The notes below the pieces were generated by a model, which made no database searches, was not told the DNA's origin, and worked only from the letters and a program-made list of their open reading frames with translations. From assembly GCA_012932865.1 (NCBI GenBank), contig SAXG01000065.1, forward strand, positions 186,001 to 250,000: a DNA stretch of 64,000 nt, given 5' to 3'. The position numbers and the translations under genes are program-made. Source of the stretch: Amylostereum areolatum (lineage: Eukaryota; Basidiomycota; Agaricomycetes; Russulales; Stereaceae). This document shows positions 11,105-23,138 of the stretch, piece after piece (the stretch's first letter is position 1; each line of letters begins with the position of its first letter).

Positions 11105-12137
11105 CTAAGATCGTCCCGCTTCTCGCTCCATCCGCCGCCGTTTCCGCTCTTGGTCCTCGAGAATCAGTTGCTCGGCCGCAGTCATAGGAGCCTTTCGCTT
11201 CTCGCCCGCCGAGCCTTCCGCCGATGATTGTGCTTTCGCCGAGGACGCGCTCGCCGCTGGTTGTTTGAACACGTTGGGTCGTTTCAAGGCGTTCGCCTTG
11301 AGAGGGTTCGCGGCGGGCTTGGGAGCGTTGAGTTTGATTCCAGTGGTCGACGTGCCTGCCGCGGTTGGCTTCGCGCCGAACGAGAACACGAGTTTCTCCC
11401 CCTCGTCGCGTTTGAGGCCTTCCTCCGCTGGGGGTGTTTTCGACGAGCCTTCGCCCTTGGCTTCTGCCTCGGCCGCGGCGCGTTCGATCTGCTCCTCGAT
11501 CAACTGCCGTTCCCGCTGCTCGTCGCTGACCGTCGCGCGCTCCTTCTTCAACGAGGCCTCCTGCTTGGCGAGCGCCTTGGGGGAGTTGTCGATCCAGGCG
11601 ATGAACCAGCCCTTCTCGGTCTCGTCGACGTGGGCAACGCCCGTGCGGCCCAGGTGCTTGATGAACTCGGTGAGGGTGACCCAGCGCGTGGCGTTCATGT
11701 GCAGATGTTCCTTGGCCTGGATGTACTCCTGATAGACGTTGTTCGCTTTGACGCGCTTCGTCCCCCATCTGGCAGCGGCGGGAAATGAAAGAGTTAGAAA
11801 AGTTGCACGGGGGAAGATAGGAAACGGCGCACCTGCGCGAGAGGAGGGAGACGAATTCGGACTGGAACGAGCTTGAAAAGTCGGCGATGTGCCGTCCGGC
11901 GTGCTCGCCGACGACGAGCATCTGGCGCAGATGCGATTCGGAAGACGAGTGCATCTTGAACGCGTTTTCGTCTCTGCATTGTTTTTGGCAGATTTGGCAG
12001 TACCAGCGCAACCGTTGAAGTCCTTTGGACTTCATCTTGTTGGCCAAGTACTTCGGCGTTCCGACTGGGTGTATTATGAACGATCAACAAGCCAGGACCG
12101 GTAAATAGTAAAATGACGCACCTTCGGCGCGAGGCAT
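11105..12137 (-). CDS. KIN17: KIN17-like DNA/RNA-binding zinc-finger protein
   Basis: Homologue of the nuclear KIN17 protein, which binds curved DNA and RNA and is linked to DNA replication, repair and pre-mRNA splicing. Three exons (12137-12122, 12064-11833, 11768-11105) join in phase to 303 residues. After a five-codon first exon (MPRAE) comes the conserved start GTPKYLANKMK. A C2H2-type finger follows (CQICQKQC, His in KMHSSSESH), then the KIN17 winged-helix block with GTKRVKANNVYQEYI, HMNATRWVTLTEF and ETEKGWFIAWID. A coiled, charged, KPAANPLKAN-type low-complexity region ends in a basic tail (RKRRRMEREAGRS). It is shorter than animal KIN17, which carries extra C-terminal Tudor-like domains. 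It is transcribed divergently from the sacsin-like gene. A decayed copy lies at 21490-22480. Confidence 0.9.
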
Positions 12138-12709
12138 GATGAGTTCTCTGTGCGGGAAAAGCTACGAGAGGAGTGTGAGAGGGTATGCTGGGAGGTACGG
12201 GTATAGGAGCGGAAGGAAGTCGGGTTGAAAGAAGGACGGCGGACGTGTGGCTGTCCGATACTTACGTATTCCCACGATATTCTGCCTCTTCCGAATACGA
12301 CGCGTCCTTGACGTCCTTGACTCTTGCATATCTCGTTATGTATGCCAAGTCGGTGCTGTTTTTCTCTCCGCTCCCTGCACTAGCCTCTGGAACATGCTCT
12401 CTATTTCTCTGGAGATGCCTTTCAGGCAGTCAGACATGACTTGCATCGTCCTCAGGTTGGATCCGGATAGCAGCGACTTTCTGCAAAAGAACAGCCCTTT
12501 CTTGCTTATTAGGATGGGTCACACTCCCTGATAACTTCATCTGAAGGTATGCATTTCCCTTTGACGCCTTTCCCCCACGTGTGAACCTAATACACATACA
12601 GTGGAGCGCTTTATAGCACGAAGGGCTTCTGGATACCACCATCTCTCCACCTTGACCCCCTCACGAATACGACCCCCAGCCTTTCTCCTTACTCTACACC
12701 AGCATCGCG
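12138..12709. promoter_or_regulatory. divergent promoter, KIN17 / sacsin-like copy 1
   Basis: A 572 bp gap separates the two start codons. TTTATAG at 12610-12616, inside the block GAGCGCTTTATAGCAC, is preserved in the second unit at 23037-23043. It lies about 95 nt upstream of both sacsin-like start codons, so it is the probable TATA box of those genes. Confidence 0.5.
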
Positions 12710-15700
12710 ATGGGAGAAGCGTTCGGCCAGTCGATCAGTCCTGTCGACGTGATCAACTCTATACTACGGCAATATGCCTTTGGTGTGGGATTTTTCAGGG
12801 AGATTTTGCAGAACTCCGACGATGCGAAGGCCACCAAGCAGGTATGTAGACATGAAGCTGTTGTCAGGCCCCTGCGCTTATATGCGCACTCTCCTCAAAG
12901 GAATTCATCCTCGACAGACGGAGCCACTCGCCCAGCAATGGCACTCCGAAGTTTGCACCAGGACCAGCCCTTGTGGCATACAACAACGAGATCGTTACGG
13001 ACGCCGACTGGTCTGGTCTCCAGACCATCAATAGCTCTTCTAAGAAAACAGATATCACGTAGGTTTCTTCGTTCGGGTTCCCCCTTTGTGTGAAGTCATG
13101 TTTCGCGCTAGGAAAACCGGGAAATACGGGTCTGGTTTTCGATCCACCTTTCATGTGCGCCCTAACCTTCCCTCCGTTTCTGTTGATGGTGCTAATCTGT
13201 GACCCTTAGCTTACAGACACTCCCGAAATTCTCTCCGGATCGTATCTCGCAATCTTTGATCCCCTTGCTATTTTTCACGGAGCCACCGGTGGCATTCGCC
13301 ACAATCTCACCGAAACGAATCAAGCTCTTTCCGACCACCTCGAGAGCTACGCATCGGTTCCTGAGGCACCCAACACTTCATTCGATGGCACCGCTATCCG
13401 ACTCCCCCTTCGTAGCCACGATTCGGAAGGGCTGCAAGCTAAGGCCATCAGCGCCGACGAAATCAAGCGGATAATGCTCGACTTCATACATGGCGAGCTG
13501 GGCATCGTCATGCTCTTCTTGAGATCTGTATCATCAATCGTTCTCAAAGACATCAGCGTCACTGGGGACGTCACGACTCTCGCAACCGCACGCCTTGACC
13601 GTTCGCCTGAGGTCACCGACGGAAACTCCTCAACATACAAAGCAGTTGTAACAGTTAGCGTTCCCGGTATCAAGACGACCGTTCAGGCATGGCGCGTCTT
13701 GAAATTGTTGAACTCAATCGCTGACTATGCGGAGCTCCTCGACGAGAAGCTTGGATACTCAACTTCGGGAATACTCACGAGGGAGAAGATGACCCCCCAA
13801 GTTGGTCTCGCTGCACCTCTCGACGGACCTAGTGACAGTGGCCGCCTCTTCACATTCCTACCACTTCCCATATCAACTGGCTATCCGTGCTCCATCAATG
13901 GAACTTTCGCGTTGACTGTTGACCGACAACACCTCTTGAACCCTGAAGAGCAGGTTGCTGAGCGTTCCCACGACAAGTATGTAAGGGCCAAGTTCTCTAC
14001 GCGCACTGTTCTGACACACGCTTCGTTAGACTTCGGATAGAGTGGAACAAACTCGTATTCTCCAAGACCATTCCAGATGCATGGGCGGCTCTTTTGCGTG
14101 CCCTCATCCAGCACGATCTCCAGGACGATGTGACGCGTATCTATCAGTTCTGGCCTCATCTTTCCGTGGACACTCCTCGCGGAGAAACCATATACTGGAA
14201 TCAAGTTCCTTTAGATGTCGCGCTGTCAGCCGTCAGGACTGCATCACAAGTATGGCCGTCGGTGACTTGCGATGGGTTGAAGGAGTCACTCGTGGCGCTT
14301 ACTGAGGACGTCCTCGTTACATCTGAAAGCAACGAACACGAATACGTGGATGCCATTGCTGCGGCGGGTCTACACGTCGTGCGCGTACCTCCTGCCGTAC
14401 TTCATGTCCTTGAAGAGTCGTCGGTATCATTTACACCAATGACCCCGGAAGCTGTCCGCATTTGCTTGTTGGTGTGTTGATGCTTCTTTTCTACTGAATA
14501 ATGGATGCTATTATTTACTCGGCTTCTAGAATAATCTCGAGCATCTCGAACGACTCGCATCATCGGGACAAGATCAAGTGCTCAGCAACATTCTTATGTA
14601 CCTACTTTCCACGAATTCAATATCCAACATATTCGAGTTGCCAATCGTACCCACCATCGGTGACGGCTACACCTCCGTCTCCAAAGGGATCTTTCCATCG
14701 ATGAGTCATACTCTCCTAAGCGCAGAGGCAACACTCCTTTTTGGCCCTTTGGATACCTCTGCCATCTCTCTGACCTCCGTCCCGCCAAATTTCCGCAATC
14801 TCTCCATGCGTGGCACAAACCTGCACTTTCTCACGCCTGAAGAGACTGCGAAGTATACTTCAACGGCATTGGAGTTACATTCCCTCCGTTCAAACAGCGC
14901 TCCTACAAATTACAGCCCAGGATATGTTTGGTTGAACCCGTTTGCATGGCTCTCAACGGAGTCGACACAGCCAAAGGTTGAGCCAGATCATCCAGGTTAC
15001 GTTTGGTTGCAATCCTTTTGGTCGTGGCTTTCGACGCAGCAAGAGCCCTTTCGTATGGATGTATTTCAGAGGATTCGCGATATGACAACGCTGCCCACAG
15101 CTTCTGGAACGACATGCGCTCCAGCAGAAGGGATATATGCCCATGATGGCATCGACGACGGCTTGAGGCTCCTCCTTGAACGTTCCAAGTTCTCGTTTCT
15201 GCACCCGAACTTTCCATCTGCCAAGCTTTCCCCTTTCCACTTCATGCGATCAATTTCCGATCTCTCTCTACTCATCGAACATGTTCAGCCCGACGTCCTT
15301 GCCAAGGCTTCAGACGAAGAACACAAGATTTTCACACAATTTGTGAAGGAACGCTTACAGCGATCACCACCTCTGAGTGAAACTTCGCGTTCACGCATTC
15401 GTAACCTGCCACTCTTCCCTGTCCTTGCACCCGGAATTCCACCGACCAGTCCTGTTAGAGGTACCATATCGTCCTCCAAAATCCTTCTCGTCTCTCCGAA
15501 CACTCTCCTTCCAATGGTCCCGGGTGTCTGCTATGTTGCCAATACCGACCTGGGCTTGGCACTCGTACGTGCTATAGACAGCACCGTCTCGCTTCGCACG
15601 GAAGCAGATCTGGCATCGTTATTCGTCAAGCATCTCGACCGTCAATCTGCCACGCTCCAGGCTGCGTTCGTTCAGCAAATTAATACACGGCGTGGATTCA

Positions 15701-18700
15701 TTCCGAACAACACAATCACAGCCCTGGGAAAAGTTCCCTTCATTCCCGTTGGGACAAGTTGGAGCTTAGCGTGCCCGGTTGACGTTGTCCATCCAGATTC
15801 AGAAGTGGCCCGAAACCTCCTCCCTCCAAACGACCCCCGCCTTCCTGTCCTTGAGACGCAGGAGCAGCGTGATATCATACAAGGTCTTGCAGGGCTCGGC
15901 TTTCTCATTACTACCTTGACACCCGCAATCGCAACGGAACGTATCGCCTGTATATCATCCTCCGCAAGATCCACAGACACAGTGATGCTGGCGACGCGTC
16001 TTCTCACCCTAATGGACCGCACATCTCTCCGCTATCAGGAGGTGCACTTCACCCGTGATCAGTGTTGGATACCTGTCGAGGGAGGGACTTTGCACAACAC
16101 AGAGTCTTGCCGGGATGATGGAGTGGAGGCAGACCGTAGCCGCAAGCTCTTTGATCGCGTCCTAGATGTCGTGGCCATCCAACTCCATAATCCCCAAGTA
16201 CGGGCGCGTTTTGGGTGGGCGGCTGCCGTACCCCTCCCACATCTCGAACATCAGTTTCGCGCCTGCGTGCAAGAGAAGTTGGTTCGCGTTGAGTATATCA
16301 CGGCGCTGATAAACGAGTTCGGAAGGCGGTTTGAGGAGCTGAGGGAACATGACATCCTGTGGCTTCGTACGGCTGCGGACGGTCACGAGTGGATCCCGAC
16401 TCGCGATTCCGGTTGCGTACAATCTGCCTTTGCCGTATTCCAGCTGGGCATGACTATGCCACCGTTTGGCGAGGTTTTGTCGACGAACGTTGACGCTCGT
16501 CGCTTCTTGCGGGCAATGGGATGTTCAGAATCGTGCGTCTTCGATGCCAATCGTCTTGAAAGTATATTCCGTGCTAACGTGACACCCGTAGTCCCTCCCC
16601 GCATGGTATCATTCGCGCTCTAGAATCACTTTCAATGCCCGATGCGCCTCTCGCCACCGTCAAATATGTTCTGCGCCTATTGGAATCTCTACCGCTTGAC
16701 ACCCTGCTAGCGGATGATATGGACAAGGTTCTTATTCCAGGGGACGACAACAGGCTTCACCTTCGAGGACAAGTTTACTACAACGATCTCGGCAGCGAGA
16801 GCCTATCTCGTGACCGTGCCGTCGCACTGCAGTCGCGCCCATCCGCACATAAGTGCAGGTCTAGCAGCTGCACTCAAGCTCACGGACTTGTCATCTCTCG
16901 AGGTCAGGACGAGGATGAAGACGAGGACATGGGCGAAGCATTGTCCACGAGGATCGGCGGTGCTCTCAGGCAGTACGGACCGGACCAAATCCTGACGGAG
17001 TTCCTTGCGAACGCAGTGGATGCAGGGGCGAAGACCGTCCACTTGACCTTGGACGAAAGGGACTTCTCAGATAGAAAGTCGAACCTTTGAAGAAGGAAAT
17101 GGAACCATTCCAATTCGCACCCTGCGCTGATAATATACAATGATTCCGTCTTCACCAATGATGACTTCCGCGGAATCAGGCGGGTAGGGGAAGGGAGCAA
17201 GCGCTCAAAGTCTGGCAAGATTGGGCGATTCGGCCTCGGTGGACTGAGTGCATACCACCTGAGTGAGGTGAATGGCCATGTCTCCTTTCGTAGTCTTCTC
17301 ATTGACAAACTATCCTTCAGGTCGTATTGGTTGTGTCTGGAGAATACGCCTTGGGTCATGGACCCATCAAAGAGCTATCTGATCAGCCGTGCTTCCCGCA
17401 AGGTCAAGCTGCAGGACATGCGAAGGTGTGTTGAGCTATTTGGCAGGGTTACGGGTAGAATCCGATGGTGAACGTGTTTTGCCTAAAGGCTGTTTCCGGA
17501 CCAGCTCGCACCGTTGGCAGGGCTGTTTGGCTTCTCCGCTGAACAGGATTACTATCCAGGGGTACGAACTTCATTCTTGCAGCATAAATGTGAACCTCTG
17601 ACAAGTTTCTTCGTAGACCCTCTTTCGACTGCCACTTCGCTCACGGGCGCAGGCTCAACGTAGTCTCTTGACGTCGAGCAATGCCGACGTCTCCGACGTC
17701 TTGAACCTTCTCTGGTTATTCCAATCTCAAGCCAGTCAGTCTACGCTGTTCGTCCCCATAGAAGCTATATCCGCAAATCGTTGGCACGCCAGGTGCGATC
17801 AGATAGAACCCATCTGGACTTTGAAAGCCTCCAGAACAATGATACCTTCTCGTGACTACGTTTCTCCCCGCGTAACTCATGAAGAGGTCCAAGTCGTCAG
17901 AAATGGTCAGCAAGGGCAAGCGGAAACATGGCGTAAAGGAATGCTCAAGATTCCACGCGACGAAGTTCCCCTAGCCTATCAGATTGTGTCAACCAAAGCG
18001 CTACTTCCCGAAGAGCTTTCCGTCGGCGTGGCATTCCTCGTCTCCTCGTCCCCACCGACTTCCCGATTGTTTTCACACCTCCCACTTCCAATCAAGACGG
18101 ATCTTCCCGCCCACATCCACGCTTCCTTCATCTTAGCTGAGGATCGCCGCAGCATCCGATACGACGAGACTCTCGATGCGGAATCCGAATCTGCGTTCAA
18201 TAAATGGCTCCTAACCTCTTTCGTCCCCGACGTCTACCTTTCTGTTCTCCATCACTGGCCCCAGTGGTTTGATTCATCCGAGCTTCCATACACCCTCACG
18301 GACAAGAGATTTTGGCCACAAGAGTCCGCGGATAAAGTGACAGAGACTGTCGCCCTCAGGCTATTCCAGCAACTAGGAGAAGACAGACGTCTGGTGTGCG
18401 AAAACACATCAGGCGTGCGCATCCCGCCGACAATGGCAGTTTTCGCTGAGTCTGATAAGCATCCGAGTGGTCGCGATGTGCGTTTGGCCCTCAAAAGCAT
18501 TGCACCGGGTGATCTTGTTAGTGCCCCGCGAATCTTGAAAAATACGACCGTTTGTCGAGTGGATCGGGCATATGTTCGGGATACAATCAAGGCTCTCAAG
18601 TCAACTTTTATTCAGCAGTTCAACAAGTCGACGGTTACCGCGACAATGGTCATGAACATTGTTATGTATCTTCTAGCGGGAGACCCCGAGAGAGATCTAC

Positions 18701-21354
18701 AAGGGCTTCCTCTTCTCCCCCTCCTGGATGGCACTCTTCACACATTCAGCCGAGACGATGGCGGCATACTCCCTGCTATATGCTGGAAGATGAGCACAAG
18801 CCCATCATGGGCTGAGACGTTCCCGCACGGCAGGTTCGTTCATCCAGATGTCAACGGCACCTACCGAGTCAAGCTCCTTCGGTGGAACCTGAACCTAACT
18901 ATGCTTGACGACCAGCTCGTGGGCGAGCTTACACGTTTTCGGATTGGGGAGGCGGAGGATTGTATACTCGCTGCGACAGATGCGATGTGGGTGCGGTGGC
19001 AGTTTTGGGACCAATTTGACGCTTTCCATTCTTCCAAAGGGATCGGTGGCAGGCTGCGCAATCTGCCTCTCATTCCGGTTGGGGAGCTGATAGAAAGGCG
19101 TTTTATTTCCTACAACAAATGCCACGGCGACACTACATTTCTCACTCCAAACGATCCTGCTCTCGCCGGTGTGCTTGCCGCCATGGGCGCACTTCTCATC
19201 AACAAGGACTCTTTGGCGCCTTCGCTTCTGGGACGTCTCCACTTCGCTGAGCTCTCCGTGCACAAAGTCATCAAGTTCTTCGACTCAGCGCGGAGCTCGT
19301 TCAACGCTTTAACACCGCTGGACAAGTCCTACCTTGCGTCATGGATCACTCACGAGATTGAGGCCAGACCTTTTTCGCCGGCTCAAATCTCGATTGCACA
19401 AACTCTCCCAATCTGGCCAGCCTTAAACCCCAGTAGTGGAGAAACATTGGTGGCCGCCGACAACGTCCTCATGTTACCGCTTTTCATGTCCCTCGACGAT
19501 ACAGCCCGTTTTCTTGACCCGGGAAACTACGTGGGTTTCACATCAGTCCTCAAGCAGAAGCTCAATAAAAGGCCGATGTCTGTTTCCGAAGTTCATCGCC
19601 ATTTAACACTTGCCCCAGGCGCTTCCATTAGGCCAGCCGACCTTCCTCACTTGGTCAAATTTTTTCGGGCACTGTTGGGACAGTATGAAAGTGAAAGCCG
19701 CGGTGTCGAACCATGGATCGTTCCCAACGCAATGGGCGTGTGCACACCAATCAACCACCTCTTCTCCCGCACAAATGACTTGTTCATCGCCGTTCTTCGT
19801 GAGCGTCGCCCAGAAGCATTCATACACCAGTCTCTATCTTCTCTCGACCCTTTTATATCCGCGTTGGGCCTCCAAGTTGACGTCACCCCCAAACGCATTT
19901 TCCACATGCGCTCTAACCATTCAAGAATCAAGCGATCGAAGCAGAGTCGACGCCGCAACAATGCTGTACATCTATTACCGTGACAATCTAGTTTTCAGAA
20001 TGGGCATGCCGTGGCACCAATTACAATATATACGCTTCATCCCCCGGGCGGAGGATCGAAGGCAGGGAATGCCAATGTTCAATGAATACCTTGCGGAACT
20101 CCCAAACATCGTGGCTCCATCCGAGCTCGTCCGAAAGGAATATGAAGCGGTTGCATGGACCCAGCTTGCTCGATTCGGTCTTGACCCAAGCGACAGACTT
20201 CTAGCCGAGCACAAGATCTTAGGAGTTCCCTCTATCAATGACGTGGTGAGTTTACTTCAATGTGCATCGCGTACTCTGCTGACTTTGGCCTCGGATCACG
20301 TTATTGTAGATTAACCATCTTTTCGCCCTGCGCGACATAGCTCAAGAGAATCCCTATAACCGTGCACTCGTCTCTGATCTGAAGGCAACTTATAGGTTCC
20401 TTCAAAGGCATATACACGAATTACGTCCCGCCGATGTTGATCGCAACCCGCGAGACATTTTTCTGAACGTAGACGAACCCCTCACAGAATGGCAATGGGT
20501 CGCTCCGCAGACGCTTATCGTCAATGCCCAAGCAGACGGACCAGGCTACCAGAAGGTCCGTAAGCTCCTGGAGCCCTACGAGGAGCTCATTGTCAAACTG
20601 GGCGGCGACCGGGTTGAAAACATCGCGGTGCCCGTCGTTCCGGAATCCGAGCCTGAAGAGATCTTGCGTGTCCTCCGAACTGGGTTTGATGCGAAACGAC
20701 GAGAGGAAACGGACATCGATGTCGTTTTTGTGGATGGAGATGGAGAGAAATATCCAGCCCATCGGATTTACTTGGCCGCATTGGTACCACACTTCAACAG
20801 CCAGTTCTATGCGTCCGGCATGCGCGAGTCGGTCGTTCTTGGATTCGAGCCTGTGCAAGTTCACGTATCTCCTGAGTATGACGGAAAAGCTATTGCTTAT
20901 ATACTAGGTAAGTTTGTCTTCAGCCTGAATACGGTATACCTGTTCTAATGCCGTGGGTTAGATTTCCTGTATTCTGGACAGGCGCCTCAAGTACCCTTTG
21001 AAGAGGTCCAAATCCTTCTGGATGCCATGGGCCTGTCAAACTATTGGGGCTTGGATTACCTGAAGGATCTATACGCAACGCGAACTAGTTGCTCATCTCT
21101 CGCCTGCAACCTATGAAGACAGTGCGCGCTGCAGTGCTCTCCTATCCGTTTTATCACTTATATCAAGCGCTCTCTCCTTCCTTTCCACAGTACGCGATTA
21201 CGCCGAAAAACACGACGCCGGAATGCTCTTGCAGAGCTGCCTCGAATACGCAAAGAAGAATGAGCTGGCATTGGATATACTTCAACAGAGGGGTCTCTTG
21301 GGGACGGACAGACTTCACGCAGTTACATGTAACGGATTCGTCGGTTTGGTATAG
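12710..21354 (+). CDS. sacsin-like GHKL-ATPase/BTB giant protein, copy 1 (frame broken in second half)
   Basis: Very large protein related to sacsin, a chaperone-like protein with HSP90-type ATPase modules. Exons 12710-12841, 12901-13058, 13112-13154, 13210-13976, 14030-14471, 14530-16532 and 16592-17090 join in phase. They give the first GHKL module (REILQNSDDAKAT, VAYNNEIVTDADW, KTGKYGSGFRSTFHLTD) plus a long middle region. A second GHKL module follows (EFLANAVDAGAKTVHL, VIYNDSVFTNDDF, GKIGRFGLGGLSAYHLSE), with a second middle region on a 771-codon ORF (17668-19983). A BTB/POZ-like end holds DIDVVFVDGDGEKYPAHRIYL (from about 20,710). Against copy 2, single-base indels occur near 16795, 16903, 17087, 17107-17136, 17353, 19895 and 21070. 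The unedited frame ends at a TGA at 17088-17090 after 1,347 codons. Whether a full protein is made is doubtful. Confidence 0.75.
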
Positions 21355-21489
21355 AGTAAAGTTCTGGTTTTCTTACAAGCTCATGTGCACTGAGAACGAA
21401 AGAGGCCGCCTGTCCATCCACAGCCCTCGGTCCTTCCCTGAACCCACAGGGTGTGAACGAGTCGATCCTTCGACGTGCAGCTAAGACTA

Positions 21490-22480
21490 ACACAGCACTC
21501 GACTTTTGCGATGTCCGCGAAGCCTTCCGCTGATGTTTGTGCTGTCGTCAAGGACGCGCTCGTCGCCGCTGGTTGTTTGAACACGTTGGGTCGGCCGGGT
21601 CGTTTTGAGGCGTTCTCCTTGAGAGGGTTTGCGGTGGGTTTGGGAGCATTGAGTTTGATTCCAGTGGCCGACGGGCCTGACTTCGCGCCAAACGAGAACA
21701 CAAGTTTCTCGCCCTCGTGGCGCTGGAGGGCCTCCACCGGAGGTGTCTTGCGACATGCATTCGCCCTTCGCATTTGCTTCGGCCGCGGCGCGTTCGATTT
21801 GCTCCTCGATCAACTTCCGTTTGCGCTGACCGTCTCTGACCATAGTGAAAAGACACGACAGGGGAAGCGCGTCGCGCGCTCCTTTTTTAGCGAAGCCTTC
21901 CGCTTCTCGAGCGCCTTGGAGGAGTTGTCGATCTAGGCGATGAACCAGCCCTTCTCGGTCTCGTCGACGTGGGCGACGCCCGTGCGGCCCAGGTGCTTGA
22001 TGAACTCGGTGAGGGTGACCCAGCGCGTGGCGTTCATGTGTAGATGTTCCTTGGCCTGGATGTACTCCTGATAGACGTTGTTCGCTTTGACGCGCTTCGT
22101 CCCCCATCTGGCAGCGGCGGGAAATGGGGAAATGTTAGAAAGGTTGCATGGGGGAAGATAGGGGGACGAGCGCACCTGCGCGAGAGGAGGGAGACGAATT
22201 CGGACTGGAACGAGCTTGAAAAGTCGGCGATGTGCCGTCCGGCGTGCTCGCCGACGACGAGCATCTGGCGCAGGTGCGATTCGGAAGACGAGTGCATCTT
22301 GAACGCGTTTTCGTCTCTGCATTGGTTCTGGAAGATCTAACAGAGCCAGCGCAACCGTTGAAGCCAAGGGATTTCATCTTGTTGGTCAAGTACTTCGGCG
22401 TTCCAACTGAATAGATTGTGGACGATCGGCGAGCCGGAACTGGCAAAATGGCATGATGACATACCTTCGTCGCGAGGCAT
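21490..22480 (-). pseudogene. KIN17-like pseudogene (second tandem copy)
   Basis: Duplicate of the KIN17-like gene with the same start (MPRDE, then GTPKYLTNKMK) and the same intron positions. It is clearly dead. A 1-nt deletion just after KMKS shifts the frame. In the original frame a stop replaces part of the zinc finger and the first finger cysteines are lost (CQICQKQC corresponds to a stop followed by IFQNQC). The conserved KGWFIAWID is interrupted by a stop (WFIA-stop-ID). A short insertion sits in the coiled region near 21842-21870, and the basic C-terminal tail after SAEG is missing. The winged-helix segment (HMNATRWVTLTEF) is still readable, so the loss is fairly recent. Confidence 0.85.
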
Positions 22481-23138
22481 GACGGTCGATTTGACTAGGT
22501 AGAGGTGCGAGGGGAGTGCGACTTCGTGAGGAGGCGTGCGAGCGGAACACGGACTCTTCGAACTTCTTCAGCTCGAAGGGACGGCGGGGCTGGTGGAGGC
22601 TGGGGGACGGTGACCGGTGAATGTGTAGCTTCGACCCAATTCCCACGCTATCCTGGCAGTGCCTCCATAACCTACTTACGATCTATTTCCTGCCAGTAAT
22701 AGGAACAGACCTTCGTCGTCGAACGTTGGTACTCTGTCTTTGTCTCATCTCTCACTGGCTTCTCGAATATACTCTCTACCTTGCTTCACGCGGGAATCTC
22801 CTTGGAACGAAATCACCATAAACTGCATCCGCCCTCCAGACAGTGGAGATGACTTGACTTGTCGTCGGGTTGGATCCGGACAAGCGGTTTCCTACCTAAA
22901 GATCACCTCTTTTACTTGTTTATTAGAGCATTGCCTGATCGGTCACACCCCTTGATAGCTTCTTGTGAAGGTGAGCGCCTCCCTTTGACGTGTCTTCCAC
23001 ACGTGTGAACCTAATATATATGCATCTAGTGAGCGCTTTATAGCACAGAGGGCTTCAGGAAACGCCCATCGTTCCACTGTCGACCTCCCCCGAGAACACA
23101 ACTACCAGTCTGTTCTACCTTATACCGCCAATATCGCG
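22481..23138. promoter_or_regulatory. divergent promoter, unit 2
   Basis: Duplicate of the 12138-12709 promoter. The block with TTTATAG (23037-23043) and the leader up to CGCGATGGGAGA are conserved, while the KIN17-proximal half is more diverged. Confidence 0.45.

Larger units (their letters stand above)
11105..21354. repeat. tandem duplication, unit 1 (KIN17 + sacsin-like)
   Basis: First of two head-to-tail copies of the same gene pair. The distance between the two KIN17 start codons is 10,343 bp and between the two sacsin-like start codons 10,429 bp. Exon lengths of the sacsin-like genes match exactly for the first five exons (132, 158, 43, 767 and 442 nt), and intron positions are identical. 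Confidence 0.9.

Noticed and set aside
11228..11788. 186-codon plus-strand ORF opposite KIN17
   Set aside because: Antisense shadow of the conserved KIN17 exon 3.
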